Shown here: piece by piece, positions 51,118 to 60,139 of the stretch | Layout: each line of letters opens with the position of its first letter | Position numbering within the stretch: position 1 is the first letter of the stretch | NCBI GenBank assembly: GCA_965119215.1 | Contig: CBCPKK010000023.1 | Span: 1 to 64,000 of the forward strand | Origin: Buttiauxella sp965119215 | Lineage (GTDB): Bacteria > Pseudomonadota > Gammaproteobacteria > Enterobacterales > Enterobacteriaceae | Reading direction: 5' to 3' | DNA length: 64,000 bases | Made by a program: the position numbers and the translations under genes | The notes under the pieces: model-generated | The model's input: only the letters and a program-made list of their open reading frames with translations | Database searches by the model: none | Told to the model about the DNA's origin: nothing

Positions 51118-51232
51118 TTCACTAAACCCCGTTAACTTTATTGCGTGAGCATTAAGCGTTTTAAGCCGTAATGAGTTCTCTACACTGCAACCATATCGTA
51201 TTTCACTGTTATTTGTTTACTGGAGAAACGAA

Positions 51233-54200
51233 ATGTACGGAGCCGTTCACGTCTGGCAAGAGACGATTGCTTTACCCACCTGGACTACCGGTGCAGAAGA
51301 TCCGAATCCGATGTTTTTGGAAAGCCGTGTTTATCAGGGGGCTTCCGGCGCTGTTTATCCCTACGGCGTGATTGACACGCTCACCGGCAAGCGCGAGATG
51401 CGCGATTACAAAGCCGTGTGGATTGAAAACGATTTTATCCGCGTGATGCTGCTTCCTGAACTGGGCGGGCGTATTCATCGTGCGTATGACAAAGTGATGG
51501 ATCGTGATTTTGTTTACTACAACGAAGTCGTGAAACCGGCGCTGGTGGGTTTGGTCGGGCCGTGGATTTCCGGCGGTATCGAATTTAACTGGCCGCAGCA
51601 CCATCGCCCAACCACTTTTATGCCGGTGGACGTGACTTTCCAGAAACATGACAACGGTGCGCAAACTGTGTGGCTTGGTGAAGTCGAACCGATGCGCGGC
51701 TTACAGGTGATGACCGGATTCACGCTTTACCCGGAAAAAGCGCTGATCGAAATCACCGGCAAAGTGTTCAACGGCAATGCGACACCACGCCATTTCCTGT
51801 GGTGGGCGAACCCCGCGGTGAAAGGCGGCGACGAGCACCAAAGCGTGTTCCCGCCAGATGTGACGGCGGTATTCGACCACGGGAAACGCGACGTTTCTGC
51901 CTTCCCGATTGCTCACGGAACCTACTACAAAGTCGACTATTCCGCAGGCGTTGATATCTCGCGCTACAAAAATATCCCGGTGCCTACATCGTATATGGCG
52001 GATAAATCAGAATACGATTTTGTCGGCGCTTACCATCACGGTGAGCAGGGCGGTTTACTGCACATTGCCGATCACCACGTTTCCCCTGGTAAGAAACAGT
52101 GGACGTGGGGCAACTGCGATTTCGGCCTGGCGTGGGACCGTAACCTGACCGACGAAAACGGCCCGTATATCGAACTGATGACAGGCGTGTTTACTGATAA
52201 TCAGCCAGATTTCACCTGGATTTCGCCATACGAGGAGAAAGTCTTCGTACAGAACTTCCTGCCGTATAGCCAACTGGGTACTTTGCAAAATGCCAACACT
52301 CAGGCGGCGATAAAACTGGAGCGCCACAACGGCGAATTGCACCTCGGCGTATACGCCATCGCGCCGCTTTCTGAAACCACGCTTGAGATTCAAGCCGAAG
52401 GGAAAACGCTCTGGCAAACATCGCTTTCGCTGCAACCGGCACAGGCGTGGCAGGAAACGTTGAGTGAAAACTGGCCGCAGCGGCTGACGCTGAATCTGCG
52501 TGATGCACAGGGCAATCTCATTCTCAGCTATTGCGAACATATCCCGGCAGATTTACCTCTGCCGCAGCCTGCAAGCGTGCCTGCTAAACCGCAGGAAATT
52601 ACGAATTGCGATGAACTTTATTTTATCGGCCAGCACCTTGAGCAATACCTGCATGCCAGCCGCTCGGCCTTTGATTACTACCAGCGTGCGCTGGATTTAG
52701 ACTCGCAAGATTACCGCTGCAATGTGGCTCTCGGTCAGTTGGAATTTAACCGTGGCAACTGGACGCTTGCCGAACAGCATGCGGATGCCGCGCTGAAACG
52801 AGCCCATCGTCTGAATAAGAATCCGCAAAACGGTGACGCCAGCATGTTGCGCGGTGCAGCAAAAGAAAAGCAGGGCGACTTCGATGGCGCGTTTGATGAT
52901 TATTTCAAAGCGAGCTGGAGCGGTAACTGCCGTGACGCTGCTTTCTACGCCCTGGCACGGCTGGCATTACGCAAAGGCGATGCCACTCAGGCGCTGGCGT
53001 TTGTGAATCAAAGCCTGAAATTCAATGCCAGCAATAACCTGGCAATGGGACTGAAAGCGCTGGTTCTGCATCAAACAGGCGCATCACAAAAGGCACTTCT
53101 CTGGATTGCGCAGCAGCTTGAGGAATACCCGCTTAGTTACGTCCTGCACTATGCCCGCTGGGTAATTACGCAAAACGAAACTGACCGAGCCGAACTATTA
53201 CGCATTACCGGGCAGCGCGGCGTGAATGCCAGTGTGCTGGCGGGATGGCTGGTGAGCCTTGGTCGTGAAGAGGCGGCTAAAGAGTTGCTGAGTGTTCTGG
53301 ATTCACAAGAAGCAATGCCGCTTCTGTGGCGCGCCGCACTGGAAACTGACCGCGTTCAGCAGCAGGCTTTTGTACAGCAGGCACAGGATAATTTTGCCCG
53401 CAAAGTCCGCTTCCCGAACACGCTGGATGAAGTGCAAATGCTGCAACGCTTGCCGCTCGATGGTTTCGCGCAGTATCTGTTGGGCTGTTTCTGGTACAGC
53501 AAACGCCGCTACAACGAAGCGGTTGCTTGCTGGCAATTTACTGCCGGGCAGCTTCCCGAGTTTGGTGCGGTGCAGCGTGTTCTGGGGATTCATGCCTGGA
53601 ACAAAAAACACGATGCCCAGCTTGCGCAGCAGTATCTGCAACGCGCGGTTGAACTCGAGCCGGATAACGCTCGCTTCCTGTTTGAACTCGATTTCCTGCA
53701 AAAGCTAAACGCTCGTTCCACCGAACAGCGGCTGGCGCATCTTGCCGCTCGCCGTGATGTAGTGCTTAAACGTGACGATCTCACCGCTGAATTACTGAGT
53801 TTATGGAACATTCACGGTGACACCGAGGCAGCAGCACAGGTGCTGGCGCAACGTAAATTCCACCCATGGGAAGGCGGCGAGGGCAAAGTCACCGGCCAGT
53901 ATCTGATTAACCTGCAACGCCGAGCGCTGGAATGCATTGCCGATAAACAGTTTGGCAAAGCGGAGGAGTTACTTCAGCAGGCACTGAGTTACCCGGAAAA
54001 CCTCGGTGAAGGGCGCTTAGTTGGCCAGAGCGATAACGATATCTGGTACTTGCTCGGCTGGTGCGCGCAGCAACAGCAACAACCTGAACGTGCGCAGCAG
54101 TATTTCGAGCGCGCGCTGGAAGGCGGTTCCACGCTCGAAGCCGGACGTTACTACAACGACCAACCGGTTGATTACCTGTTTTACCAGGCGATGGCACTGG

Positions 54201-54508
54201 TTCGTATGGGTGAAAAAGAGCAGGCACAGCAGCAGTTCCGCAGCTTTATTAGTTGGGCTGATGCGCACTTTAACGACCTGTCCGAACCCGATTTCTTTGC
54301 CGTCTCACTGCCGGATTTGGTGGCGTTGGATGCTAATCGTCAATCAACCCATCAGCAGCACTGCCTGTTTGTCGCAGCCCTTGGGCATCTGGGCCTGGAG
54401 GAATATCCCGAGTTTGAAGCCGCACTAAAAGCCTTACTGTCACAAAACCCTGCTCACGATAAAGCGCATCTGTTGCAGCTGGCAATGCAGCTCGGCGTCT
54501 TTGCCTGA
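51233..54508 (+). CDS. yphG: DUF5107 and TPR protein YphG
   Basis: This 1091-residue cytoplasmic protein has no known activity. The N-terminal 40% is the DUF5107 region, which reads as a mutarotase-like beta-sandwich (MLLPELGGRIHRAYDK, GGIEFNWPQHHRP, LMTGVFTDNQPDF). From about residue 460 the rest is tetratricopeptide repeats (AFDYYQRALDLDSQDYRCNVALGQLEFNRGNW, QQYLQRAVELEPDNARFLFEL, AQQYFERALEGG). E. coli YphG has the same plan and size and lies at the same place. The start is clear, GGAG nine bases before the ATG. It leads an operon with the sugar porter and the epimerase, so a role in sensing or processing a sugar is likely. Confidence 0.85.
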   Translation: MYGAVHVWQETIALPTWTTGAEDPNPMFLESRVYQGASGAVYPYGVIDTLTGKREMRDYKAVWIENDFIRVMLLPELGGRIHRAYDKVMDRDFVYYNEVVKPALVGLVGPWISGGIEFNWPQHHRPTTFMPVDVTFQKHDNGAQTVWLGEVEPMRGLQVMTGFTLYPEKALIEITGKVFNGNATPRHFLWWANPAVKGGDEHQSVFPPDVTAVFDHGKRDVSAFPIAHGTYYKVDYSAGVDISRYKNIPVPTSYMADKSEYDFVGAYHHGEQGGLLHIADHHVSPGKKQWTWGNCDFGLAWDRNLTDENGPYIELMTGVFTDNQPDFTWISPYEEKVFVQNFLPYSQLGTLQNANTQAAIKLERHNGELHLGVYAIAPLSETTLEIQAEGKTLWQTSLSLQPAQAWQETLSENWPQRLTLNLRDAQGNLILSYCEHIPADLPLPQPASVPAKPQEITNCDELYFIGQHLEQYLHASRSAFDYYQRALDLDSQDYRCNVALGQLEFNRGNWTLAEQHADAALKRAHRLNKNPQNGDASMLRGAAKEKQGDFDGAFDDYFKASWSGNCRDAAFYALARLALRKGDATQALAFVNQSLKFNASNNLAMGLKALVLHQTGASQKALLWIAQQLEEYPLSYVLHYARWVITQNETDRAELLRITGQRGVNASVLAGWLVSLGREEAAKELLSVLDSQEAMPLLWRAALETDRVQQQAFVQQAQDNFARKVRFPNTLDEVQMLQRLPLDGFAQYLLGCFWYSKRRYNEAVACWQFTAGQLPEFGAVQRVLGIHAWNKKHDAQLAQQYLQRAVELEPDNARFLFELDFLQKLNARSTEQRLAHLAARRDVVLKRDDLTAELLSLWNIHGDTEAAAQVLAQRKFHPWEGGEGKVTGQYLINLQRRALECIADKQFGKAEELLQQALSYPENLGEGRLVGQSDNDIWYLLGWCAQQQQQPERAQQYFERALEGGSTLEAGRYYNDQPVDYLFYQAMALVRMGEKEQAQQQFRSFISWADAHFNDLSEPDFFAVSLPDLVALDANRQSTHQQHCLFVAALGHLGLEEYPEFEAALKALLSQNPAHDKAHLLQLAMQLGVFA

Positions 54509-54577
54509 GCATTGAAATAATAATAAATGGCGGGTGGCAAAGCCCGCCCCTCTGTATCTCTACCAATGAGGTGTCAC

Positions 54578-56017
54578 ATGAACACTGCGCAGACACAATT
54601 ACGCATGGGGTATGTCTGGACTATCTGTCTGGTGGCCGCCTGCGGAGGTTTGCTGTTTGGTTATGACTGGGTGGTTATCGGCGGAGCGAAACCGTTCTAT
54701 GAAGCCTATTTTTCGATTACCGATCCCGCGCAATCTGGTTGGGCGATGAGCTCAGCCCTTGTCGGCTGTATATTTGGTGCTTTAATTTCCGGCTGGTGTG
54801 CAGACAAATTCGGACGTAAAACGCCGCTGATCATGTCGGCGATATTGTTTACTGCCTCCGCATGGGGGACGGCGATGGCCAGCAACTTCGACATGTTTGT
54901 GGTGTATCGCATCGTGGGAGGCGTGGGGATTGGCCTGGCATCGGCATTAAGCCCGATGTATATCGCGGAAGTGAGCCCGGCGGAAAAACGCGGTAAGTTT
55001 GTTGCCATCAACCAGCTAACCATTGTGATTGGTGTGCTCGCAGCACAGCTTATCAACCTGATGATTGCCGAACCGGTGGGAACTGCCGCAAGCATGCAGC
55101 AGCTTACCGAAAGCTGGAACGGGCAACTGGGCTGGCGCTGGATGTTTGGCGCGGAACTGGTTCCGGCGCTGGCGTTTTTAGTGCTGATGTTCTTTGTCCC
55201 GGAATCGCCGCGCTGGCTGGCGCGTGCGGGCAAGAATGAACGAGCTCACCAGATGTTAAAACGCATTGGTAATCAGAAATATGCCGATGACACGCTGAAT
55301 GACATTCTGCAAACACTGAACAATGACACGCAAAAAGTGACCTGGAGTGCGCTGTGGCAGCCGCAGGTTAAGCCAATCATTATCATTGGTATGGTGCTGG
55401 CAGTGTTCCAGCAGTGGTGCGGTATTAACGTGATATTTAACTATGCGCAGGAGATTTTTGCCTCTGCCGGATTTGATATCAACAGTACGCTGAAATCCAT
55501 TGTCGCCACTGGTTTGATCAACTTGATCTTCACGCTGGCCGCGCTGCCGCTGGTAGATAAAATTGGCCGTCGCAAACTGATGCTGTTTGGTGCGGCTGGC
55601 TTGACCATCATCTACGCGTTAATCGGTGCAGCCTACGGCCTGGGCATTATGGGATTACCGGTGTTAATCCTGGTTCTGGCGGCAATTGCCATTTATGCGC
55701 TGACGCTGGCACCGGTTACCTGGGTTTTGCTCTCAGAGATTTTCCCTAACCGCGTGCGCGGTCTTGCTATGTCGATGGGGACGCTGGCGCTGTGGATTGC
55801 CTGCTTCTTGCTGACATACACCTTCCCACTACTAAACGCAGGTTTAGGCGCTGCGGGCAGCTTCCTGCTTTACGGTGTGATTTGTGCGGCAGGCTTTGTG
55901 TATGTGCGCCGTTATGTTCCGGAAACCAAAGGCGTGAGCCTGGAAGAGCTGGAAAAACGTATGGCAGCACAGTATGGCGCAGCAGCGAAAGCTCGCGCTG
56001 AAAGAGCGGCGCATTAA
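54578..56017 (+). CDS. MFS sugar porter
   Basis: This 479-residue inner-membrane protein belongs to the sugar porter family (XylE/GalP type). It shows 12 membrane segments and the family motifs GGLLFGYDWVVIGG, ADKFGRKTPL, PESPRWL (end of helix 6), QQWCGINVIFNYAQ, DKIGRRKLM and PETKGVSLEELE. I chose the ATG at 54578 with GAGGTG upstream; an in-frame ATG at 54527 lacks support. In E. coli the same operon has an ABC transporter (yphDEF) in this place, so transport has been replaced by a single symporter. Substrate unknown, probably a monosaccharide. Confidence 0.9.
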   Translation: MNTAQTQLRMGYVWTICLVAACGGLLFGYDWVVIGGAKPFYEAYFSITDPAQSGWAMSSALVGCIFGALISGWCADKFGRKTPLIMSAILFTASAWGTAMASNFDMFVVYRIVGGVGIGLASALSPMYIAEVSPAEKRGKFVAINQLTIVIGVLAAQLINLMIAEPVGTAASMQQLTESWNGQLGWRWMFGAELVPALAFLVLMFFVPESPRWLARAGKNERAHQMLKRIGNQKYADDTLNDILQTLNNDTQKVTWSALWQPQVKPIIIIGMVLAVFQQWCGINVIFNYAQEIFASAGFDINSTLKSIVATGLINLIFTLAALPLVDKIGRRKLMLFGAAGLTIIYALIGAAYGLGIMGLPVLILVLAAIAIYALTLAPVTWVLLSEIFPNRVRGLAMSMGTLALWIACFLLTYTFPLLNAGLGAAGSFLLYGVICAAGFVYVRRYVPETKGVSLEELEKRMAAQYGAAAKARAERAAH

Positions 56018-56018
56018 A

Positions 56019-56861
56019 ATGCAAAGCCTGTTACTCGAAAATAACCATCTGCGTTTAACCGTCGCCCCGCAAGGGGCGGCAGTTCTCAGCCTGGACTCGC
56101 TAACTCACCAACAGCCGGTACTTTATGCGGGTGAAAAAGCGCTGTTCCCCATGTTGCCATTGGCAAACCGCGTAGCCGGAAATGCTTTTCAACTGCACGG
56201 TGAAACTATCGCGCTGCCAAAAAGCCCGGTCGACGAGCAATTCTTTTTGCACGGCGACGGTTGGCTGAAAACCTGGCAGGTAGAAACGCACGATGCTCAA
56301 CAGATTGTGCTCACGCTGGAAAGCCAACATAGCTGCGGGTTTGATTATCATGCGCGGCTGACTTATCGGCTGGTGGAAAACTGCTTTGTTGCTGAGCTGG
56401 AACTGACTCACAAGGGTTGTGAGCCGATGATTTACGGGCTGGGTTTTCATCCCTTTTTCCACCTCACGCCTTCCACGCGTGTGCAATTTGGGGCGACAGG
56501 ATTCTGGCCTGAAGATGCCAACCATTTGCCGAAAGAGTGGTGTGGTGAGCTAACGCCGCAAACCCATTTTATTCATCCAAAAACACCAGATAACCGGTGG
56601 CTGAATGTCGGCTATTCCGGCTGGAATGGAAAGGCGCTGATTGAAACCGACGAAATGCGCGTAGAGCTTAATTGCAACACGCCGTATTTGATGGTGTTCC
56701 GTATGCCTGACGAGCCGTTCATTTGCCTTGAGCCACAAACTCACCCCGTCAACGCTCATAATATGGCCGGACAACCAGGGTTAATTTTGTTGGGGGAAGG
56801 GGAGTCAACGCAGATGAAAATGGAAATTAAACTTAACCAGGTTAATGATTTAACCGTGTAA
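56019..56861 (+). CDS. yphB: aldose 1-epimerase family protein YphB
   Basis: This 280-residue protein is a galactose-mutarotase-like enzyme that would interconvert alpha and beta anomers. Conserved stretches are PLANRVAGNAF (sugar-binding Asn and Arg), HGDGW, GFHPFFHL with a likely catalytic His, and ICLEPQTHPVNA with the catalytic Glu. The ATG at 56019 comes one base after the porter stop; upstream in-frame ATG codons lie inside the porter gene. Architecture and place fit E. coli YphB, but sequence similarity is moderate, so the symbol rests partly on position. Confidence 0.82.
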   Translation: MQSLLLENNHLRLTVAPQGAAVLSLDSLTHQQPVLYAGEKALFPMLPLANRVAGNAFQLHGETIALPKSPVDEQFFLHGDGWLKTWQVETHDAQQIVLTLESQHSCGFDYHARLTYRLVENCFVAELELTHKGCEPMIYGLGFHPFFHLTPSTRVQFGATGFWPEDANHLPKEWCGELTPQTHFIHPKTPDNRWLNVGYSGWNGKALIETDEMRVELNCNTPYLMVFRMPDEPFICLEPQTHPVNAHNMAGQPGLILLGEGESTQMKMEIKLNQVNDLTV

Positions 56862-56946
56862 TTATCACGTGTTATTAGTCTGTTAATGAAAGCTTGCAAG
56901 CCAGTCAACGCTCGGACACACTAACGCCTCCAAAACGGGAGGGATC

Positions 56947-58098
56947 ATGGTTTTGCATTCAACGCGCTGGCTAGCGCTCAGTTATTTTACCTACTTCTTT
57001 AGCTACGGGATTTTCCTCCCTTTCTGGAGTGTCTGGCTTGCCGGAGTCGGTTTGCCACCTGAAACCATCGGGCTGTTGCTGGGAGCAGGCTTAATTGCTC
57101 GTTTCCTCGGTAGTTTGCTTTTAGCCCCTCGTGTTACCGATCCTTCCCGACTTGTTTTTGCTCTGCGTCTGCTCGCCTTACTCACTCTGCTTTTTGCTGT
57201 TGCCTTCTGGTTCGGGCAAACCGCCACCTGGCTGCTGGTTGTGATGGTCGGTTTTAACTTGTTCTTCTCACCGCTGGTGCCGCTTACCGATGCGTTGGCG
57301 GGAACCTGGCAGCGACAAATCACCATGGATTACGGGCGTGTGCGCCTCTGGGGGTCGCTGGCATTTGTGATTGGCTCCGCCATGACCGGCAAACTGGTCA
57401 GCATGTATAGCTACCAGGCGATTCTGGTGCTGCTGAGTATTGGTGTCGCGTCGATGCTAATCGGTATGATGCTGCGCCCATCGGTGATGCCACAAGGTGA
57501 AGCTCGACATAGCGAAGGTGCGGGCTGGCCGGCATGGAAGAAACTGGTGCTCGGTTCCTGGCGCTTCCTGGCTTGCGTAACGTTACTGCAAGGCGCGCAT
57601 GCTGCTTACTACGGATTCAGCGCCATTTACTGGCAGGGAGTAGGATATTCCGCTTCGGTTGTCGGGTATCTTTGGTCGCTGGGCGTGGTTGCAGAAATTG
57701 TGATTTTTGCCCTGAGCAACAAATTGTTCCGCAACTGGAGCGCACGCGATTTGCTGCTGCTTTCGGGTGTGACGGGGATTTTACGCTGGAGCCTGATGGC
57801 CTGGACCACCGACTTACCGTGGCTAATTACAGCGCAAATCCTGCACTGCGGCAGTTTCACCGTTTGCCACCTCGCGGCGATGCGCTATATCTCGGCGCGT
57901 GAAGGTAACGAAGTTATCCGTTTGCAGGCCGTGTATTCGGCGGTGGCGATGGGCGGCGGTATTGCCATTATGACCATGTTCTCCGGCTATCTTTACCAGC
58001 ACTTGCAAGGTGGGGTGTTCTGGATAATGGCTTTGGTGGCAGTCCCTGCACTGTTTATACGACCACGCCCGGTCGCTTATTGCGTTAACACTCAATAA
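56947..58098 (+). CDS. hcaT: MFS transporter HcaT (3-phenylpropionate permease family)
   Basis: This 383-residue inner-membrane protein matches E. coli HcaT (379) along its length, starting MVLHSTRWLALSYFTYFFSYGIF. About 12 membrane segments are visible, with stretches such as GVLHAA-like LLQGAHAAYYGFSAIYWQ and FNLFFSPLVPLTDALA. The E. coli protein is thought to import phenylpropionate and cinnamate. The hca regulator and dioxygenase genes are absent here, so the natural substrate in this organism is uncertain. GGGAGG precedes the ATG. It converges on csiE with a 14-base overlap. Confidence 0.93.
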   Translation: MVLHSTRWLALSYFTYFFSYGIFLPFWSVWLAGVGLPPETIGLLLGAGLIARFLGSLLLAPRVTDPSRLVFALRLLALLTLLFAVAFWFGQTATWLLVVMVGFNLFFSPLVPLTDALAGTWQRQITMDYGRVRLWGSLAFVIGSAMTGKLVSMYSYQAILVLLSIGVASMLIGMMLRPSVMPQGEARHSEGAGWPAWKKLVLGSWRFLACVTLLQGAHAAYYGFSAIYWQGVGYSASVVGYLWSLGVVAEIVIFALSNKLFRNWSARDLLLLSGVTGILRWSLMAWTTDLPWLITAQILHCGSFTVCHLAAMRYISAREGNEVIRLQAVYSAVAMGGGIAIMTMFSGYLYQHLQGGVFWIMALVAVPALFIRPRPVAYCVNTQ

Positions 58099-59365
58099 TT
58101 TTGCGAATTTGCTGCTGCTGGTGGTCGCCCAGCGGCAGCGTAACGTGAATCAGCGGCGGGGAATAAAGCGGCAGCGTGGTGGAGTAGGGCGTTATCACCA
58201 ATACCACTTCTTTTGGTGCGCCCTCTTTTTGATAGCTGTGAATCGTCAGATGCTTAATATTGAGCGGCAGTAGTGTGAGTTCGCGTAACTGCTGTTCAAT
58301 ATTTTGCTCAAGCTCCATGTTGTTGCCGGTGAGCAGCAAAACCTGCTTCTCATGCAGGTCATTTTCCTGCATTAACCATGCACCAAAGATCACCGCAACC
58401 AGACCCACTTCTTCGTCAGAAAAACGCATCTCAAAATGGTTTTCAAACTCGCTGAACGCTTCGCGTGTAGTACGCATCAGGCGCGGATACAAACGCGTGA
58501 TCTCTTCCGGCAGGCTGTTATCAATGCCAATCCCGAACTGGCAGCGGTCAAGCGCTTGGGCGAGATGAATATACAGCTGGTCGCTCAGACCTTGTTCGTC
58601 GCTGAACGACATTCCCGCCTGTTCACGAAAACGCGTAATCATTCCTGAAATGGCTGACCGCAGGCGCAAATCCTGTGGATGGTTATCGCGAATAGGATCG
58701 GGCATACGCACTAGCTGGAATAACAGTGCGAGGAATAACTGCTCGTCTTCATTGGCCGATTGCATCACGCGGCGCTTCCAGTGGCGGGCAATCTCAAGTG
58801 CTGCCAGAAACTCCGGGCGCAGTTGAGTCCAGGCTCGTTGCTGTTCGGTAAATTCCGGTGTAATTCCCGCATGATGCTGATGCAAACAGTATTGCAAAAA
58901 CAGTGTCAGAAACTGCACGTCACGGCTATCAAACTGCCGCTGTAAACGACGAGCGCACAGGCCGATCAGCGCCTGCAAATTCTTCTCGTCATACAATGCG
59001 GTCAGTATCCCTTGTTGCTTAAGTTGGGTTTTAAGCGCGGGAGTAAAATGCTGCTGCACGAAATGCGGGCAAAGACGCAATGCGCGGCGCAACCAGTGCA
59101 ACAAGCACAGGCGACAATCGAGCGGCGTGCCCTCAATCCGGTAGCTGCCATCCTGTTGTGTGATAAGCCTCAGCCGGTGATAGCGCTGGATTTCATCGCC
59201 CGTGTCGGCTATATCTTGCAGGGCTTTGGTGCCATCGACCCCGTTGACCCTTGCGAGGATCTCTGGAGTGACAGTTTGGCCCGGTAAGTAAAGCAACAAA
59301 AGCAGGTGGCAGCGACGCTGCGGACTGGAGAGTACAGATGGTGTGGGGGAGAGCAGTGTCATCAT
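58085..59365 (-). CDS. csiE: stationary-phase inducible protein CsiE
   Basis: This 426-residue cytoplasmic protein has the length of E. coli CsiE, which is induced by RpoS and cAMP-CRP on carbon starvation. It begins with a winged-helix-like region (LSSPQRRCHLLLLLYLPGQTVTPEILA), followed by PRD-like helical stretches (YIHLAQALDRCQFGIGIDN) as in BglG-type antiterminators. The segment EEVGLVAVIFGAWLMQEN ends the helical part. Function is unknown. I chose the first of the tandem ATGs matching E. coli (59365); a TTG at 59377 would add four residues. I found no convincing CRP site upstream. Confidence 0.88.
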   Translation of the reverse strand: MMTLLSPTPSVLSSPQRRCHLLLLLYLPGQTVTPEILARVNGVDGTKALQDIADTGDEIQRYHRLRLITQQDGSYRIEGTPLDCRLCLLHWLRRALRLCPHFVQQHFTPALKTQLKQQGILTALYDEKNLQALIGLCARRLQRQFDSRDVQFLTLFLQYCLHQHHAGITPEFTEQQRAWTQLRPEFLAALEIARHWKRRVMQSANEDEQLFLALLFQLVRMPDPIRDNHPQDLRLRSAISGMITRFREQAGMSFSDEQGLSDQLYIHLAQALDRCQFGIGIDNSLPEEITRLYPRLMRTTREAFSEFENHFEMRFSDEEVGLVAVIFGAWLMQENDLHEKQVLLLTGNNMELEQNIEQQLRELTLLPLNIKHLTIHSYQKEGAPKEVVLVITPYSTTLPLYSPPLIHVTLPLGDHQQQQIRKIIEC

Positions 59366-59491
59366 CCGCATAACCAAGTCAAAATTTATTAATGCTAAGA
59401 ATAGCTAAACCTTTTGTCGTAGAGCGCCACATTTGCGCTTTTTAATTACGTAATTTTGACTGGCTCACAGAATTTTAAGTTTAAGAGAATA

Positions 59492-60139
59492 ATGAGCAGA
59501 GAAATGTGTAACAGAATGATGTTTTTCGCCTTGGGGGGCGCGATTTTTAGCCCGACTGTTTTGGCGCATCCACACAGCTTTATTACCCTCCTAACGACGG
59601 TGATGGCTGAAAACGACCAGCTGACTGGCCTGAAAATGCAGTGGACAATGGATGAAATTACTTCAGCAGATCTACTGTATGACGCCGGGGATGCTAAGCC
59701 GGGTTCGCCAGTCTGGAAGAAGCTGGCAGCCGAAGTGATGGCCAACGTTCTGGGGCAACATTACTTCACCGAATTCTGGCATAACGGTGAAAAAGTGACG
59801 TTTAATAATTTGCCGCCAGAATACGGCCTTGCACGAGTCGGGCACCAGGCCGTGTTGACCTTTGTTTTGCCGCTTGCACATCCGCAGCCGCTAAAAGGCC
59901 AGACGTACCAATTTGCGACATTCGACCCGACCTACTTTGTCGACATGAGTTACGACCACACCGGTGATGCCAAATTACCCAAAGCATTAGCCACACTTTG
60001 CAAAATCTCGGTTAAAACGCCGCAGCCGACCGAAGATATGCAGTCGTTCGCTTTATCACTGGATAAAGCCGATGCGCCGCCCGAGGATATGGAGCTGGGT
60101 AAACAATTTGCTCAACAGGTTACGTTGCAATGTCAGTAA
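59492..60139 (+). CDS. DUF1007 family periplasmic protein
   Basis: This protein of about 215 residues has a signal peptide ending in SPTVLA, followed by the His-rich start HPHSF typical of DUF1007 proteins. Further family features are WTMDEITSADLLYD, ATFDPTYFVDMSYDH and several conserved His and Cys residues. DUF1007 proteins are nearly always next to NicO nickel/cobalt exporters, as here, where the frames overlap by 10 bases. It probably binds metal in the periplasm for the exporter. I chose the ATG at 59492; other in-frame starts are 59504 and 59516. Confidence 0.85.
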   Translation: MSREMCNRMMFFALGGAIFSPTVLAHPHSFITLLTTVMAENDQLTGLKMQWTMDEITSADLLYDAGDAKPGSPVWKKLAAEVMANVLGQHYFTEFWHNGEKVTFNNLPPEYGLARVGHQAVLTFVLPLAHPQPLKGQTYQFATFDPTYFVDMSYDHTGDAKLPKALATLCKISVKTPQPTEDMQSFALSLDKADAPPEDMELGKQFAQQVTLQCQ

